Source of the DNA: CAYQQU01 sp964419545
GTDB taxonomy: Bacteria; Bacteroidota; Bacteroidia; Chitinophagales; Saprospiraceae
Assembly: GCA_964419545.1 (NCBI GenBank)
Contig: CAYQQU010000014.1
Location: 1 to 64,000, forward strand
DNA length: 64,000 bases
Reading direction: 5' to 3'
This document shows positions 7,887 through 17,275 of the stretch, one piece after another (position 1 is the first letter of the stretch; each line of letters starts with the position of its first letter). Below the pieces are notes generated by a model. The model had not been told where the DNA came from. It saw nothing but the letters and a program-made list of their open reading frames with translations, and searched no databases. The position numbers and the translations under genes are program-made.

Positions 7887-9890
7887 ATGAATAAGTTAGA
7901 AGGAAAAACACCACCCGGCCCCCTTGCAGAGAAATGGACGCGTTACCGCTCCACGGTGCCGCTGGTGGCTCCGAACAATAAACGACGCATTGACATCATC
8001 GTAGTCGGTACCGGTTTGGCCGGCGGCGCTGCCGCCGCTACGCTGGGCGAGCTCGGCTACAACGTCAAGGTCTTCACCTTTCACGACAGCCCCCGCCGGG
8101 CGCACTCCATCGCCGCGCAGGGCGGGATCAACGCCGCCAAGAACTACCAAAACGACGGCGATAGCGTCTTCCGCCTGTTCTACGATACGATCAAAGGCGG
8201 CGACTACCGCTCCCGCGAATCCAATGTACACCGGCTGGCGGAAGTGAGCGCCGAGATCATCGACCAGGCGGTCGCCCAGGGCGTTCCTTTTGCCCGCGAG
8301 TACGGCGGCTTGCTGGAAAACCGCTCCTTCGGCGGGGTGCAGGTGAAACGTACGTTCTACGCACGCGGCCAGACGGGGCAGCAGCTCCTGCTGGGCGCCT
8401 ACCAGTCGCTGGCCCGCCAGGCCGCCCTGGGCAGCGTCAAGATCTACAACCGCCACGAGATGCTCGACGTGGTGATCGTCGACGGCAAGGCGCGCGGCAT
8501 CATCACCCGTAATCTGGTGACCGGCGAGATCGAGCGCCACGCAGCTCACGCCGTGGTGCTGGGTACGGGCGGCTACGGCAACGTCTTCTACTTGTCGACC
8601 AACGCCATGAACTCCAACGGCACCGCCGCCTGGCGCGCCGTGCGCCGCGGAGCCCTGATGGCCAATCCCTGCTTCACGCAGATCCACCCGACCTGTATTC
8701 CCGTTTCGGGCGACTATCAGTCGAAGCTGACGCTCATGTCGGAATCGCTGCGCAACGACGGCCGGGTATGGGTGCCCAGAAAACAGGAAGACGCCCAGGC
8801 GATCCGCGAAGGTCGCAAGACGGCCAATGATATTCCCGAGGAAGATCGCGATTACTACCTCGAGCGCCGCTATCCGGCCTTCGGCAACCTGGTGCCCCGC
8901 GACGTGGCTTCCCGCGCCGCCAAAGCGGTATGCGATGAAGGGCTCGGCGTGGCGCCTACCGGCCTGGCCGTATTTATGGATTTCGCTTCGGCCATCGAAC
9001 GCTACGGTCGCTCCCGCGCCAATACCAAAGGCATCGCCAATCCGGACCAGGCGACCATCACCAGGCTGGGGGAGGAAGTGATCTCCGAGAAGTACGGCAA
9101 CCTCTTCGCCATGTACGAAAAGATCAAAGGCGAAGACCCGTACAAGACGCCGATGATGATCTATCCGGCCGTACACTACACGATGGGCGGCCTGTGGGTC
9201 GATTACAACCTGGAAACCAACATCCCGGGCCTTTTCGCGGCCGGCGAGTGCAACTTCTCCGACCACGGCGCCAACCGCCTCGGCGCCTCGGCCCTGATGC
9301 AGGGCCTGGCCGACGGCTATTTCGTGCTGCCCTATACGATCGGCAGCTTCCTGTCGAACGAGATCCGCACGCCGAGCATCGATCCGAATACGCCGGAATT
9401 CGAAGAAGCGGAAAATGCCGTACGCGAGCGCCTCAACAAGCTGCTGAGCGTCGGCGGCGCCCAGTCGGTCGAAAGCTTCCACCGCCGACTGGGCCAGATC
9501 ATGTGGGACTACTGCGGCATGTCGCGTAATGCCGAAGGACTCAAGAAAGCCCGCAAAATGATCAACGAGCTGTACGAAGAATTCTGGAACGACGTATACG
9601 TACCCGGCGTCAATGAAGAATACAATCCCGAGCTGGAAAAAGCCCACCGCGTCGTCGACTTCATGGAACTGGGCGAGCTGATGGTGATCGATGCGCTGGA
9701 TCGCGAGGAATCCTGCGGCGGCCACTTCCGCGAAGAACACCAGACCGAAGAGGGCGAAGCGCTGCGCCGCGACGATGAGTACGCGTACGTCGCCGCCTGG
9801 GCCTACAACGGCATGGGGGTAGACCCGGAACTGAATAAGGAAGAGCTGGTCTTCGAAAACGTAGAGCTCAAGACGCGGTCTTATAAGTAA
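7887..9890 (+). CDS. sdhA: Succinate dehydrogenase/fumarate reductase flavoprotein subunit
   Basis: 667 aa, as expected for the type B flavoprotein. The N-terminal dinucleotide-binding fold (IIVVGTGLAGGAAAATLGELG, about residues 33-53), the FAD-linking His region (HSIAAQGGINAAKNY) and active-site segments (HPTCIPVSGDYQSKL, SESLRNDGRVW) are all present. It oxidises succinate to fumarate, or the reverse, in the cytoplasm at the membrane. Followed after about 100 bp by sdhB. Gene order C-A-B is typical of Bacteroidota. Confidence 0.97.
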   Translation: MNKLEGKTPPGPLAEKWTRYRSTVPLVAPNNKRRIDIIVVGTGLAGGAAAATLGELGYNVKVFTFHDSPRRAHSIAAQGGINAAKNYQNDGDSVFRLFYDTIKGGDYRSRESNVHRLAEVSAEIIDQAVAQGVPFAREYGGLLENRSFGGVQVKRTFYARGQTGQQLLLGAYQSLARQAALGSVKIYNRHEMLDVVIVDGKARGIITRNLVTGEIERHAAHAVVLGTGGYGNVFYLSTNAMNSNGTAAWRAVRRGALMANPCFTQIHPTCIPVSGDYQSKLTLMSESLRNDGRVWVPRKQEDAQAIREGRKTANDIPEEDRDYYLERRYPAFGNLVPRDVASRAAKAVCDEGLGVAPTGLAVFMDFASAIERYGRSRANTKGIANPDQATITRLGEEVISEKYGNLFAMYEKIKGEDPYKTPMMIYPAVHYTMGGLWVDYNLETNIPGLFAAGECNFSDHGANRLGASALMQGLADGYFVLPYTIGSFLSNEIRTPSIDPNTPEFEEAENAVRERLNKLLSVGGAQSVESFHRRLGQIMWDYCGMSRNAEGLKKARKMINELYEEFWNDVYVPGVNEEYNPELEKAHRVVDFMELGELMVIDALDREESCGGHFREEHQTEEGEALRRDDEYAYVAAWAYNGMGVDPELNKEELVFENVELKTRSYK

Positions 9891-9995
9891 TAGTTTTGAA
9901 CGGTGAGGCTGTAAAAGGGCGACTGCGCGCACTATTCAGCCCTCACTATTTTGGAAAGCAGGGGTACCCTGCACCTGCGAAAAAAAATTTACGAA

Positions 9996-10748
9996 ATGAA
10001 GCTCACACTCAAAATTTGGAGAGAAGGAGGAGAATATAAAAAAGGACAGTTCGTGACCTATCAGGTAGAGGCCAACGAGCACATGTCCTTTCTGGAAATG
10101 CTCGACGTACTCAACGAACAGCTGATCGCCGAAAAGAAAATGCCGGTGGCTTTCGAGCACGACTGCCGCGAAGGCATCTGCGGCACCTGTTCGATGGTGA
10201 TCAACGGCCATCCGCACGGCCCGCTGCAGGGCACCACGGCCTGTCAGCTGCACATGCGCCACTTCAAGGACGGCGACACCATCACCATCGAGCCGTTCCG
10301 CGCCAAGGCGTTCCCGGTGATCCGCGACCTGGTGGTCGACCGGTCTTCGTTCGACCGCATCATCGAAGCCGGCGGCTATGTTTCGATCAATACCGGCCAG
10401 GCGCAGGACGCCAACGCTATTCCCATCGAAAAGGAAACGGCGGGCCACGCTTTCGACGCTGCGGCCTGTATCGGTTGCGGCGCCTGCGTAGCGGCTTGCC
10501 CGAACGCTTCCGCGATGTTGTTCACTTCGGCTAAAGTAGCGCACCTGGCCATGCTGCCGCAAGGTAAGGTGGAAGCCAAACGCCGCGTACAGGCCATGGT
10601 TAAGCAGATGGACGAAGAAGGCTTCGGCATGTGCTCCAATGTGACGGCCTGCGAAGCAGAATGCCCGAAAGAGATCTCGGTTGAAAATATCGCCCTGATG
10701 AACCGGGAGTACCTGAGCTCGGTGCTGGGATCGGAAACGACGGTATAG
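9996..10748 (+). CDS. sdhB: Succinate dehydrogenase/fumarate reductase iron-sulfur subunit
   Basis: 250 aa from the ATG at 9996 (MKLTLKIWREGG); the upstream in-frame ATG at 9951 adds 15 unlikely residues. Ligands are complete: the [2Fe-2S] site CREGICGTC (C57, C62, C65) plus C83, then two C-terminal clusters built from CIGCGACVAAC (C158, C161, C164, C168) and CSNVTACEAEC (C213, C219, C223). It carries electrons from FAD to the heme b subunit. Ends the operon; a palindromic repeat follows, then a convergent viaA-like gene. Confidence 0.96.
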   Translation: MKLTLKIWREGGEYKKGQFVTYQVEANEHMSFLEMLDVLNEQLIAEKKMPVAFEHDCREGICGTCSMVINGHPHGPLQGTTACQLHMRHFKDGDTITIEPFRAKAFPVIRDLVVDRSSFDRIIEAGGYVSINTGQAQDANAIPIEKETAGHAFDAAACIGCGACVAACPNASAMLFTSAKVAHLAMLPQGKVEAKRRVQAMVKQMDEEGFGMCSNVTACEAECPKEISVENIALMNREYLSSVLGSETTV

Positions 10749-10856
10749 CCCGGATTATTCGTGGGTTCTTCGTCATGACGGTTGCCAGGCTTGCCTGGAT
10801 TATTCATGGGTTCATCTATTGCGAAGGACCCATGAATAACCCGGCCTGGCAAACCT
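10749..10856. repeat. REP-like palindromic repeat (CCCGGATTATTCA family)
   Basis: Contains CCCGGATTATTCGTGGGTTC at 10749, CTGGATTATTCATGGGTTC near 10796 and the inverted ACCCATGAATAACCCGG near 10828, plus CGTCATGACG and CCAGGCTTGCC/GGCCTGGC words. It lies between the convergent sdhB and viaA-like genes. Related copies occur at 35341-35399 and 55947-56002. Confidence 0.85.
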
Positions 10857-10863
10857 CTTGCCC

Positions 10864-12510
10864 TCACTTCCTCTCGCCGATGGCCTGCAGGCCTTTTGTC
10901 AGTTCCTTGATCACCCCTTTCTTTTCCGGATCGTAGACCCAGTTGGTGTCAAAGATGCGCAGCATGCTGTCGTTCGGGTTTTCGCCGATGGTGAGGCTGT
11001 GGAACTGGGTTTCTTTATTCTGTTGGAAATGGCGGACCTCCTGTAAAACGTCCTTATCGATCTTTTGCATGATGAAGTCGGAGACGACCAGCACGTCGGC
11101 TTCGGCGTAGTCGTTGGAGCGCAGTTGGCGGACGGCCTCCTGCAGGGCCAGGCTAACGTCGGTGCCGCCGTGGAAAGAGAGGCGCAGGAAGCGGGCGATC
11201 TCGTCGATGGAGTTGGCGATATCGTAGAGGTCGAGCGTCTGAATGCCGATAGAGAAGTTGATGAGGAAGGCGCGTCGGTTTTCGCGGATAGCCATCTTGA
11301 GGACGCCGAGGCAGAGCACTTTGGCGATCTGTTCGGGCCGGCCGGTCATGCTTTCGCTGGTATCGACACAGACGATGAAGGGGCCTTTTTCTTTTTGGCG
11401 TATCCGCTGGTTGACCTCGGTGACCTGGTTCTCGCTTTTTACCAGTTTTTTATCCTCGTAACGAAAGGTGAGTAAGCCTTTGTCCGCGAAGCGCTGGAGG
11501 AAGAGGTCTTCCGTAGCGGCGTCGCTGAGCAGGCCTGCTTCGGAGCTGAGCAGGTTGTTGAGGTCGTCGCTGCCGTGGACGCCGACGATCTCCGCTTTGG
11601 CGGTCTCGTCGTTGATCCACTCCTGGCGGATGATGGTGCGTTCGAAGGTTTCTTCTTCGATCTCGATCTCGGCTTCGCGCATGCGTCCGAGCAGGTCGGC
11701 CAGTTCCTGGACCGAGCGTTCGTCCTGCAGCAGGTCGTCGTAGCGTTGCAGGATATCCAGGGAGGTATCGTTCCAGAGTTCACGCGAGAGGTCCCATCCC
11801 AGGTATTCCGAGAAGGGCGCCACCAGGTCGATGAGGCGCTTGTATTCTTTGACCTTCTGGGCGATCAGCTCCAGGTATTCCTCTTTTTCCTCTTCCAGCT
11901 TGGTGAGTTGGTGATCCAGGATCTTGGCCTGCAGGCGGGCGTCCCATTGGGAGAGCAGGTCGGTGAGGAGCAGTTCGAGGCGTTCGCGGTTTTCAGGCGG
12001 CACTTCGTCGATATCCTGGGTGGTGATCAGCGTCTGGAATCGGTCGCGGTAGAAGTAGGTGTCGAGGTCTTCGCGGGCGTAGTTTTGCTGTAGGAAATTG
12101 ACCAGTACGTGCCAGCGTCTGATGAAGACGTGGAGGGGCGTGACGGCGTAGTTTTCCAGCAGGTCAGCTTCCTTTTGGTAGGGGTTTTTCGTCTGTACCT
12201 TATCGTAGATCTTGCGCAGCCAGTACAATGTATCCAATATTACTTGTTGCGAGATGCGCTGGTTGCCGCGGCAGAGGTCGAGCAGATCCTGTAGGGCGAA
12301 GAGCTCGTTCAATGCCTGCCGGAAGTATTGGAAGTATCGATCGTTGAGTTCTTCCAGCTCCGACCGTTCGGGGGCTGCTACTTCGTCCGGGGCGATCTGA
12401 TGATGCAGGTATTCCACCAGATATTTACGTGTCCGGCGATCGAGCAGGTTGCCGAATTCGACGAAGCGGTCGTATTCTTGTTGCAGCTGGTCGGTGATGG
12501 ATGGTTGCAT
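10864..12510 (-). CDS. viaA: VWA-domain protein of the ViaA family
   Basis: 548 aa from the ATG at 12510 (MQPSITDQLQQEYDRF). The longer frame to 12663 adds a non-homologous N-terminus encoded by the upstream REP sequence. A long helical N-terminal region (about 1-340, with a coiled stretch LEEEKEEYLELIAQKVKEY) is followed by a C-terminal VWA domain. That domain has an intact MIDAS motif DTSES (in GPFIVCVDTSESMTG), the GGTD loop (SFHGGTDVSLAL) and VVSDFIMQKI. These match E. coli ViaA closely as I recall it. ViaA works with the MoxR-type ATPase RavA, here encoded at 21878-23443. E. coli RavA-ViaA is reported to bind fumarate reductase and complex I; this gene is convergent with sdhCAB. Confidence 0.85.
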   Translation of the reverse strand: MQPSITDQLQQEYDRFVEFGNLLDRRTRKYLVEYLHHQIAPDEVAAPERSELEELNDRYFQYFRQALNELFALQDLLDLCRGNQRISQQVILDTLYWLRKIYDKVQTKNPYQKEADLLENYAVTPLHVFIRRWHVLVNFLQQNYAREDLDTYFYRDRFQTLITTQDIDEVPPENRERLELLLTDLLSQWDARLQAKILDHQLTKLEEEKEEYLELIAQKVKEYKRLIDLVAPFSEYLGWDLSRELWNDTSLDILQRYDDLLQDERSVQELADLLGRMREAEIEIEEETFERTIIRQEWINDETAKAEIVGVHGSDDLNNLLSSEAGLLSDAATEDLFLQRFADKGLLTFRYEDKKLVKSENQVTEVNQRIRQKEKGPFIVCVDTSESMTGRPEQIAKVLCLGVLKMAIRENRRAFLINFSIGIQTLDLYDIANSIDEIARFLRLSFHGGTDVSLALQEAVRQLRSNDYAEADVLVVSDFIMQKIDKDVLQEVRHFQQNKETQFHSLTIGENPNDSMLRIFDTNWVYDPEKKGVIKELTKGLQAIGERK

Positions 12511-12531
12511 GCTAAAATAACAGGAGGAGGA

Positions 12532-12580
12532 GGTTAAGGTTGCGGTTACTCCGGGTGCAACTTCGAAGATGCGCTCGGAG
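12532..12580. repeat. GGTTAAGG/GGTTGCGG trace and CTCCGGG REP-like hairpin
   Basis: A short GGTTAAGGTTGCGGTT trace of the hexamer repeat is followed by an imperfect palindrome at 12549-12580 (CTCCGGGTGCA ... TGCGCTCGGAG around TTCGAA). A second copy of the hairpin is at 18436-18467. It sits in the divergent gap between the viaA-like gene and the HTCS gene. Confidence 0.75.
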
Positions 12581-12665
12581 TGACAACGCCCATCCTTTTC
12601 ATATAACCCGTACCCTTTGTATCTTGCCCAAGAAAAAACGCGTTCCTGGCGAAAGTAAAACACCT

Positions 12666-15600
12666 ATGGCAACCCAGCCCTTTTTTCTCAACGGAACCTT
12701 TTGGTTGCGGCAGTTTTTAATTCTCTTCCTGTACAGTTTGCCCACCGGCTGTCTTTTTGGCCAGTCGCTGTCGTTGAGCTTTACCAACCTCTCCGTTGAA
12801 GGCGGTCTGCCCAACCCGGCGGTGCTGGATGTGCTGCAGGACGACAAAGGCTTCATGTGGTTGGCCACCCCGACGAAGGTAGTGCGCTACGACGGCTACG
12901 AGATCGTGGAATATCCCCTGACGAAGGAAATTCCCGATAGCCTGAGTTTGCGGGATCGTCCTTCGCTGTACCTGGACCAGGAAGGCGGCATCTGGGCAGC
13001 GCTCTGGTTCGCCCCGGCCAAATTGTACAAATACCATCCTGAACAGGACGATTTTATTCCTTACCTCTACGACCCGGAGCGCAATATTCATCCGATCAAG
13101 GGGGCCGTCTTCGCTCTGGGGGAAGACCCCAGTGGCAACTTGCTGGTGACGGTGGAGCGGCAGGGACTGTTTTCCATCGACGTGAAAAAAGCAAAGGAAG
13201 GCGTAGCCCCGGCGGATCTGCCCTATCGGGTCTATCCGGCGCGGCCGGAGCGGGCGGATGCGTTGCCCGTCCATTTTTTCGGCAACACCATCGTCAACGA
13301 CGACCGCGGCCATTGCTGGATTCCCACCGATGCAGGGTTGTGCGAATTCGACCCGGGAACCGGCCGTTTCCAAACCTACCATTATTCACCCGACACCACT
13401 GCGGGCGCCAACAGCTGTTTTACCCTTTTTCGGGATCATAGCGGCCGCCTCTGGGTTGGGACCTACGATGGCGGATTTTGGGAGTTTGATCTGGAGAAAC
13501 AGAAATTTCGCCGTTCGCATTTCCCTGAATTTGAGGCATATATTCCAGGCAGGACCATCCCTGCGATCACCGAAGATCGAGTAGGGCATCTGTGGCTGAT
13601 CTTGGGACGACATCTTTACCGATTCGACCCGAATACGGGAACCTTCCAGGTGATCCGCAACCAGCGCCGGAGGGGAACCGGGACCCGCACCTTGATAAAC
13701 CCCACATCTCTTAGCCGGGATCATACGGGTAGTATCTGGGTGGGCAGCTGGCATAGCGGCCTTTTTATCCATAATCCGGACCGAGAGGCCTTCCAGTTTT
13801 TCATGACTGATGTTGGGGAAACATCCGATCCGGTTGCCCCCCTGATCAGCCGTGCCGAAGAAGATGCTTCCGGTCGTCGCTGGCTGGCTTCCCGCAAAAA
13901 CGGTCTTTTTTGTTGGGATCCTCGTGGTGGAGCCATACAGAATTGGCGGAGTGAACCGGGAAGGAAAAATAGCCTGTCCGACAATAGCGTCAAATGGTTG
14001 GTCCGGGGAAAAAAGGATTATTTATGGGTGGCAACGTCGGTCGGCCTGGATCGTCTGCACTTACCCACCGGCCAGGTTACCCAGTTTCTGGGCAAACAAT
14101 ACCAGTTCGAGCGGCTGTACCGGCTGCAGGACGGTTCGGTACTGGCGACGTATCATGGAAAAGGTATCTTCCGGATGGAAGATGAAGAAGCGGCCCGTTT
14201 TATTCCTTGCCGGAGTAATTTGGAGGATATCAACTGGCGCCTGAAGGATTTACACACCCTGAAAGAAGACAGTGCAGGACGATTGTGGCTCGGGACGAAC
14301 CAGCTGGGGCTGCTCCGCGTCGATCCCGATTGCAATCGCTTTGAATTGCTACTCCGCTTTTATGGGGTAAAAGGCATCGCTTTCGACCAGGAGGGGAAAG
14401 TGTGGATCACTACCCATAGTTCCGGGCTCAAGCTTTTCGACCCGGAAACCAACGAACTGACTCCTCTGGCCCCCGAAGAACAAGCTAAAATCGGTATGGC
14501 CCACAGCATTCAGATGGATGATCGGGGGCGCCTTTGGTTGATGACGGCTAACGGGATAACGGAGTTCGACCCACTTACCCGGAAAGTGGTGCGCCAATTC
14601 AGTTACCGGTATTGGCAAAGCGCGGATAATCCCTGGTTTTGGAACACGCCGCCGGGCAAGTTCTCCTCGGGGGAGCTCTATTTCACCAGTCCGAACGGGC
14701 TGTTTTATTTCCATCCCGACAGCGTGCGCACCAACAGCTTCCCCCCGAAAGTTGCGCTGACGTCTTTTTCGCTGTTCGGGCGCCGCCTGGAGCCGGGGAG
14801 CGACCCGCTGCTGCCCCGGCCCCTCGCTTATCTCGATGAAATAACCCTGCTACACGACCAAAACGACATTACTATCGGTTATGCCGGCATGCATTTCAAA
14901 GCGCCCGCAGCTAATACCTACCGCTACCGACTAGTCAATTTTGACGACCGCTGGAACGAGGTGGGCGCGCAACGCACCGCCACTTACACCAACCTGTCGC
15001 CCGGCAGATACCGTTTCGAGGTGCAGGCGTCGAATAGCGACGGAGTCCGGAACGAGCAAGGCGCCGCCTTATGGATCGTCGTGCGCCCCCCCTGGTATCA
15101 AACGACCTGGGCGCGCCTGCTTTTCGTGGCGGCGAGTTTGGTGCTGCTCTTTTTGACCTACCGCTTTTTATTGCGGCGGCAGGCTGAGCGTGCGGAAGCC
15201 TTCCGCTTGCAGGAACTCAATCATTTCAAATCCCGCTTCTACGCCAATATTACGCACGAATTCCGCACGCCGCTCACGCTCATCCTGGGCGTGAGCGACC
15301 AACTGCGACAAAAATTCGGGCAAAAAGGAGAGGCAGAATTGGGGTTGATCGCCCGTTCGGGGCGGCAGGTGTTGCATCTGGTCAACCAGTTGCTCGACTT
15401 ATCTAAATTGGAAGATCATCGCCTGGACCTCCACTACGTTCAGGCGGATATCATTCCCTTCCTACGCGGCTTGGCGGCGGCCTTTGATTCCGCGGCCCGG
15501 CGGAAGGGCGTCGAGTACGTCGTGCATATCACCGAGCCGGCGCTGGTCATGGATTTTGATCCGGCAAAGACGCAGGCCGTCGTGGAGAATCTGGTTTCCA

Positions 15601-16763
15601 ATGCGTTGAAATTTACACCGGCGGGGGGGAAGGTTGAGGTTGAGGTTGAGGTTGAAGTTGAGGGAGCGTGGTTGGTGTTCGTGGTCAGGGACAGTGGGGT
15701 GGGGATACCGGCGGCGGCGCTGCCGCATATTTTTGACCGGTTTTATCAGGTAGATAATTCCGCCACCCGGGAAGGGGAGGGCGCCGGCATCGGCCTGGCG
15801 CTGGTGAAAGAACTGGTGGAGCTGCTCGGGGGTACGATGGAGGTGGAAAGCACCGTCGGGCAGGGCGCCCGCTTTGGCGTGCGGCTGCCCATTCGGCAAA
15901 CGGCGAAACTGCAGCCCGTGGCGGCCGGAGAGCCATTCACCGAAAACCTGATCGCGGCCGAAGAAGAGGCCGCAGCTCATCCGCTTTTCCCGGCGCCCGA
16001 TAGCATCGAGCAACCGTTCGTGCTCATCGTCGAGGATCATCCCGATATGGCGGCCTTCATCGCGGAACAACTGAGGGGCGGTTATCGCGTGCAGCAGGCT
16101 GCCGACGGCGAGGCCGGTATCCGGCAGGCGCAGGCGCTGTCACCCGACCTGATCATCTCCGATGTGATGATGCCGAAAAAAGACGGCTTCGAATTGTGCC
16201 GGACGCTCAAGCAGGACGAGCGGACCAGCCATACTCCCATTATTTTATTGACTGCCAAAGCTGAACAGTCGGACCGCCTTTCCGGCCTCGAGCACGGCGC
16301 CGACGCCTACCTGACTAAGCCTTTTGACCGGCGTGAGCTGCTGATCCGGGTGGAACAGTTGCTCGCTTTGCGCGAGACCCTGCGTCGACGATACGGCCGA
16401 CTGGGCGATACCAGTTGGGAAGAGGCACCCGCCGATCCCGAAGCCGTTTTCCTACGAAAAGTGCGCCGGCTGATCCTGGACAACCTCAGCGATCCCGACT
16501 TCGATATGCACACCCTTTACCGGGCCCTGAATATGGGCCGCACCAACCTCTACCAAAAGCTGAAAGCCCTCACCGGCCGGTCGCCCGCCCTTTACATCCG
16601 CGCCGTCCGCCTTTACGAAGCCCGCCGGATGCTGGAAGAAACCTCCCTGTCGGTGTCCGAGATCTCCTATGCTACGGGCTTCAGCAATCCCAACTATTTT
16701 TCTACCTGCTTTAAGGAAGCGTTCCAAGCACCGCCCACCGCCTGGCGCAAGCCGACGGCCTGA
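12666..16763 (+). CDS. Hybrid two-component system regulator (HTCS) with periplasmic beta-propellers
   Basis: 1365 aa from the ATG at 12666, just before a signal/membrane segment. Order: periplasmic two-component-regulator propeller repeats (about 40-720, with motifs such as GRLWVGTYDGGFWEF and GSIWVGSWHSGLF), a Y_Y_Y domain (about 725-800), one membrane helix (about 815-838), a histidine kinase with NITHEFRTPL (His864), HATPase (N box NLVSNALKFTP, G1 DSGVGIP), a receiver domain (Asp1166 in IISDVMMP) and an AraC-type DNA-binding domain at the C-terminus. HTCS proteins sense periplasmic glycans or other ligands and turn on nearby uptake genes. Odd: four to five Val-Glu repeats at about 989-999, encoded by GGTTGA-type hexamers. 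Confidence 0.95.
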   Translation: MATQPFFLNGTFWLRQFLILFLYSLPTGCLFGQSLSLSFTNLSVEGGLPNPAVLDVLQDDKGFMWLATPTKVVRYDGYEIVEYPLTKEIPDSLSLRDRPSLYLDQEGGIWAALWFAPAKLYKYHPEQDDFIPYLYDPERNIHPIKGAVFALGEDPSGNLLVTVERQGLFSIDVKKAKEGVAPADLPYRVYPARPERADALPVHFFGNTIVNDDRGHCWIPTDAGLCEFDPGTGRFQTYHYSPDTTAGANSCFTLFRDHSGRLWVGTYDGGFWEFDLEKQKFRRSHFPEFEAYIPGRTIPAITEDRVGHLWLILGRHLYRFDPNTGTFQVIRNQRRRGTGTRTLINPTSLSRDHTGSIWVGSWHSGLFIHNPDREAFQFFMTDVGETSDPVAPLISRAEEDASGRRWLASRKNGLFCWDPRGGAIQNWRSEPGRKNSLSDNSVKWLVRGKKDYLWVATSVGLDRLHLPTGQVTQFLGKQYQFERLYRLQDGSVLATYHGKGIFRMEDEEAARFIPCRSNLEDINWRLKDLHTLKEDSAGRLWLGTNQLGLLRVDPDCNRFELLLRFYGVKGIAFDQEGKVWITTHSSGLKLFDPETNELTPLAPEEQAKIGMAHSIQMDDRGRLWLMTANGITEFDPLTRKVVRQFSYRYWQSADNPWFWNTPPGKFSSGELYFTSPNGLFYFHPDSVRTNSFPPKVALTSFSLFGRRLEPGSDPLLPRPLAYLDEITLLHDQNDITIGYAGMHFKAPAANTYRYRLVNFDDRWNEVGAQRTATYTNLSPGRYRFEVQASNSDGVRNEQGAALWIVVRPPWYQTTWARLLFVAASLVLLFLTYRFLLRRQAERAEAFRLQELNHFKSRFYANITHEFRTPLTLILGVSDQLRQKFGQKGEAELGLIARSGRQVLHLVNQLLDLSKLEDHRLDLHYVQADIIPFLRGLAAAFDSAARRKGVEYVVHITEPALVMDFDPAKTQAVVENLVSNALKFTPAGGKVEVEVEVEVEGAWLVFVVRDSGVGIPAAALPHIFDRFYQVDNSATREGEGAGIGLALVKELVELLGGTMEVESTVGQGARFGVRLPIRQTAKLQPVAAGEPFTENLIAAEEEAAAHPLFPAPDSIEQPFVLIVEDHPDMAAFIAEQLRGGYRVQQAADGEAGIRQAQALSPDLIISDVMMPKKDGFELCRTLKQDERTSHTPIILLTAKAEQSDRLSGLEHGADAYLTKPFDRRELLIRVEQLLALRETLRRRYGRLGDTSWEEAPADPEAVFLRKVRRLILDNLSDPDFDMHTLYRALNMGRTNLYQKLKALTGRSPALYIRAVRLYEARRMLEETSLSVSEISYATGFSNPNYFSTCFKEAFQAPPTAWRKPTA
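15631..15662 (+). repeat. GGTTGA hexamer repeat inside the HTCS kinase domain
   Basis: About five tandem GGTTGA/AGTTGA hexamers in frame, encoding Val-Glu pairs between the N box and the G1 box of the ATPase domain. The same hexamer forms intergenic arrays at 42-154, 242-281, 2280-2300, 2563-2584 and 2719-2742. Because the unit is 6 bp, length change would keep the frame. Confidence 0.9.
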
Positions 16764-17146
16764 GCGGATAGGTAGCTGCAAAATTTTATTTCCAGCCCTC
16801 CCCCCATCCCCTCCAGCCATACGGCCGGTAGAGGGGGAGACTCACCTGTTTGACTTTCTCCAGACGCCCTTCTCTGCCATCCTCACCCATTTTTACCGCT
16901 TTTCCGTGGTTACTGAACGATAACGAAGGAGATGCGAACGATAACGAAGCTAAATTCCTGCCGCCGGTAATACATTTGGAGCATGGGATATAAGTGTTGA
17001 GGATATATGAAATCAAATCAGTAATGGGGCTTTTGGCATTTTCTGGATGCTAAAGTTTTACCTGGATGCGAAGCAAACGGGCCAGTGAGTTCCTTAGTCC
17101 CCTGATTTACGTGCGAACCGTAACTTTTTAAAATCCAAATCCATAA
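16764..17146. other. Intergenic region without a recognisable gene
   Basis: About 380 bp after the HTCS gene. It holds a direct repeat AACGATAACGAAG (near 16917 and 16939) and becomes AT-rich towards the MITE-like element. No open frame with family features was seen on either strand. Confidence 0.6.
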
Positions 17147-17269
17147 TGGTGTGTAACACAAGTTCCTTGTAAAAATTTTTGCTGAGTGCTCAATTTAAAA
17201 AGTTGATTTTCAGTAATTAAAAGCGTTTCCTTTCAAGAAAGGATCAGCAAAAATTTTTGTTACACACCA
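17147..17269. mobile_element. MITE-like element, copy A
   Basis: A 123-bp AT-rich non-coding element bounded by the inverted termini TGGTGTGTAAC and GTTACACACCA. The inverted match continues further inside (AAAAATTTTTGCTGA / TCAGCAAAAATTTTTG). It is flanked on both sides by ATAA (17143-17146 and 17270-17273), a likely 4-bp target duplication. A second element with the same termini is at 20388-20478. It ends only 6 bp before the start of the next gene, so it provides that gene's promoter region. Confidence 0.8.
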
Positions 17270-17275
17270 ATAATC

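Noticed and set aside
7896..9932. Long antisense frame over sdhA and similar frames over other GC-rich genes
   Set aside because: Typical antisense open frames of GC-rich coding sequence; the sense genes have full motifs.
17050..17088. Phrase LKFYLDAKQTGQ resembling the start of phage integrases, with a similar one near 2693
   Set aside because: Only about 12 residues, no further integrase sequence follows; chance or too decayed to call.
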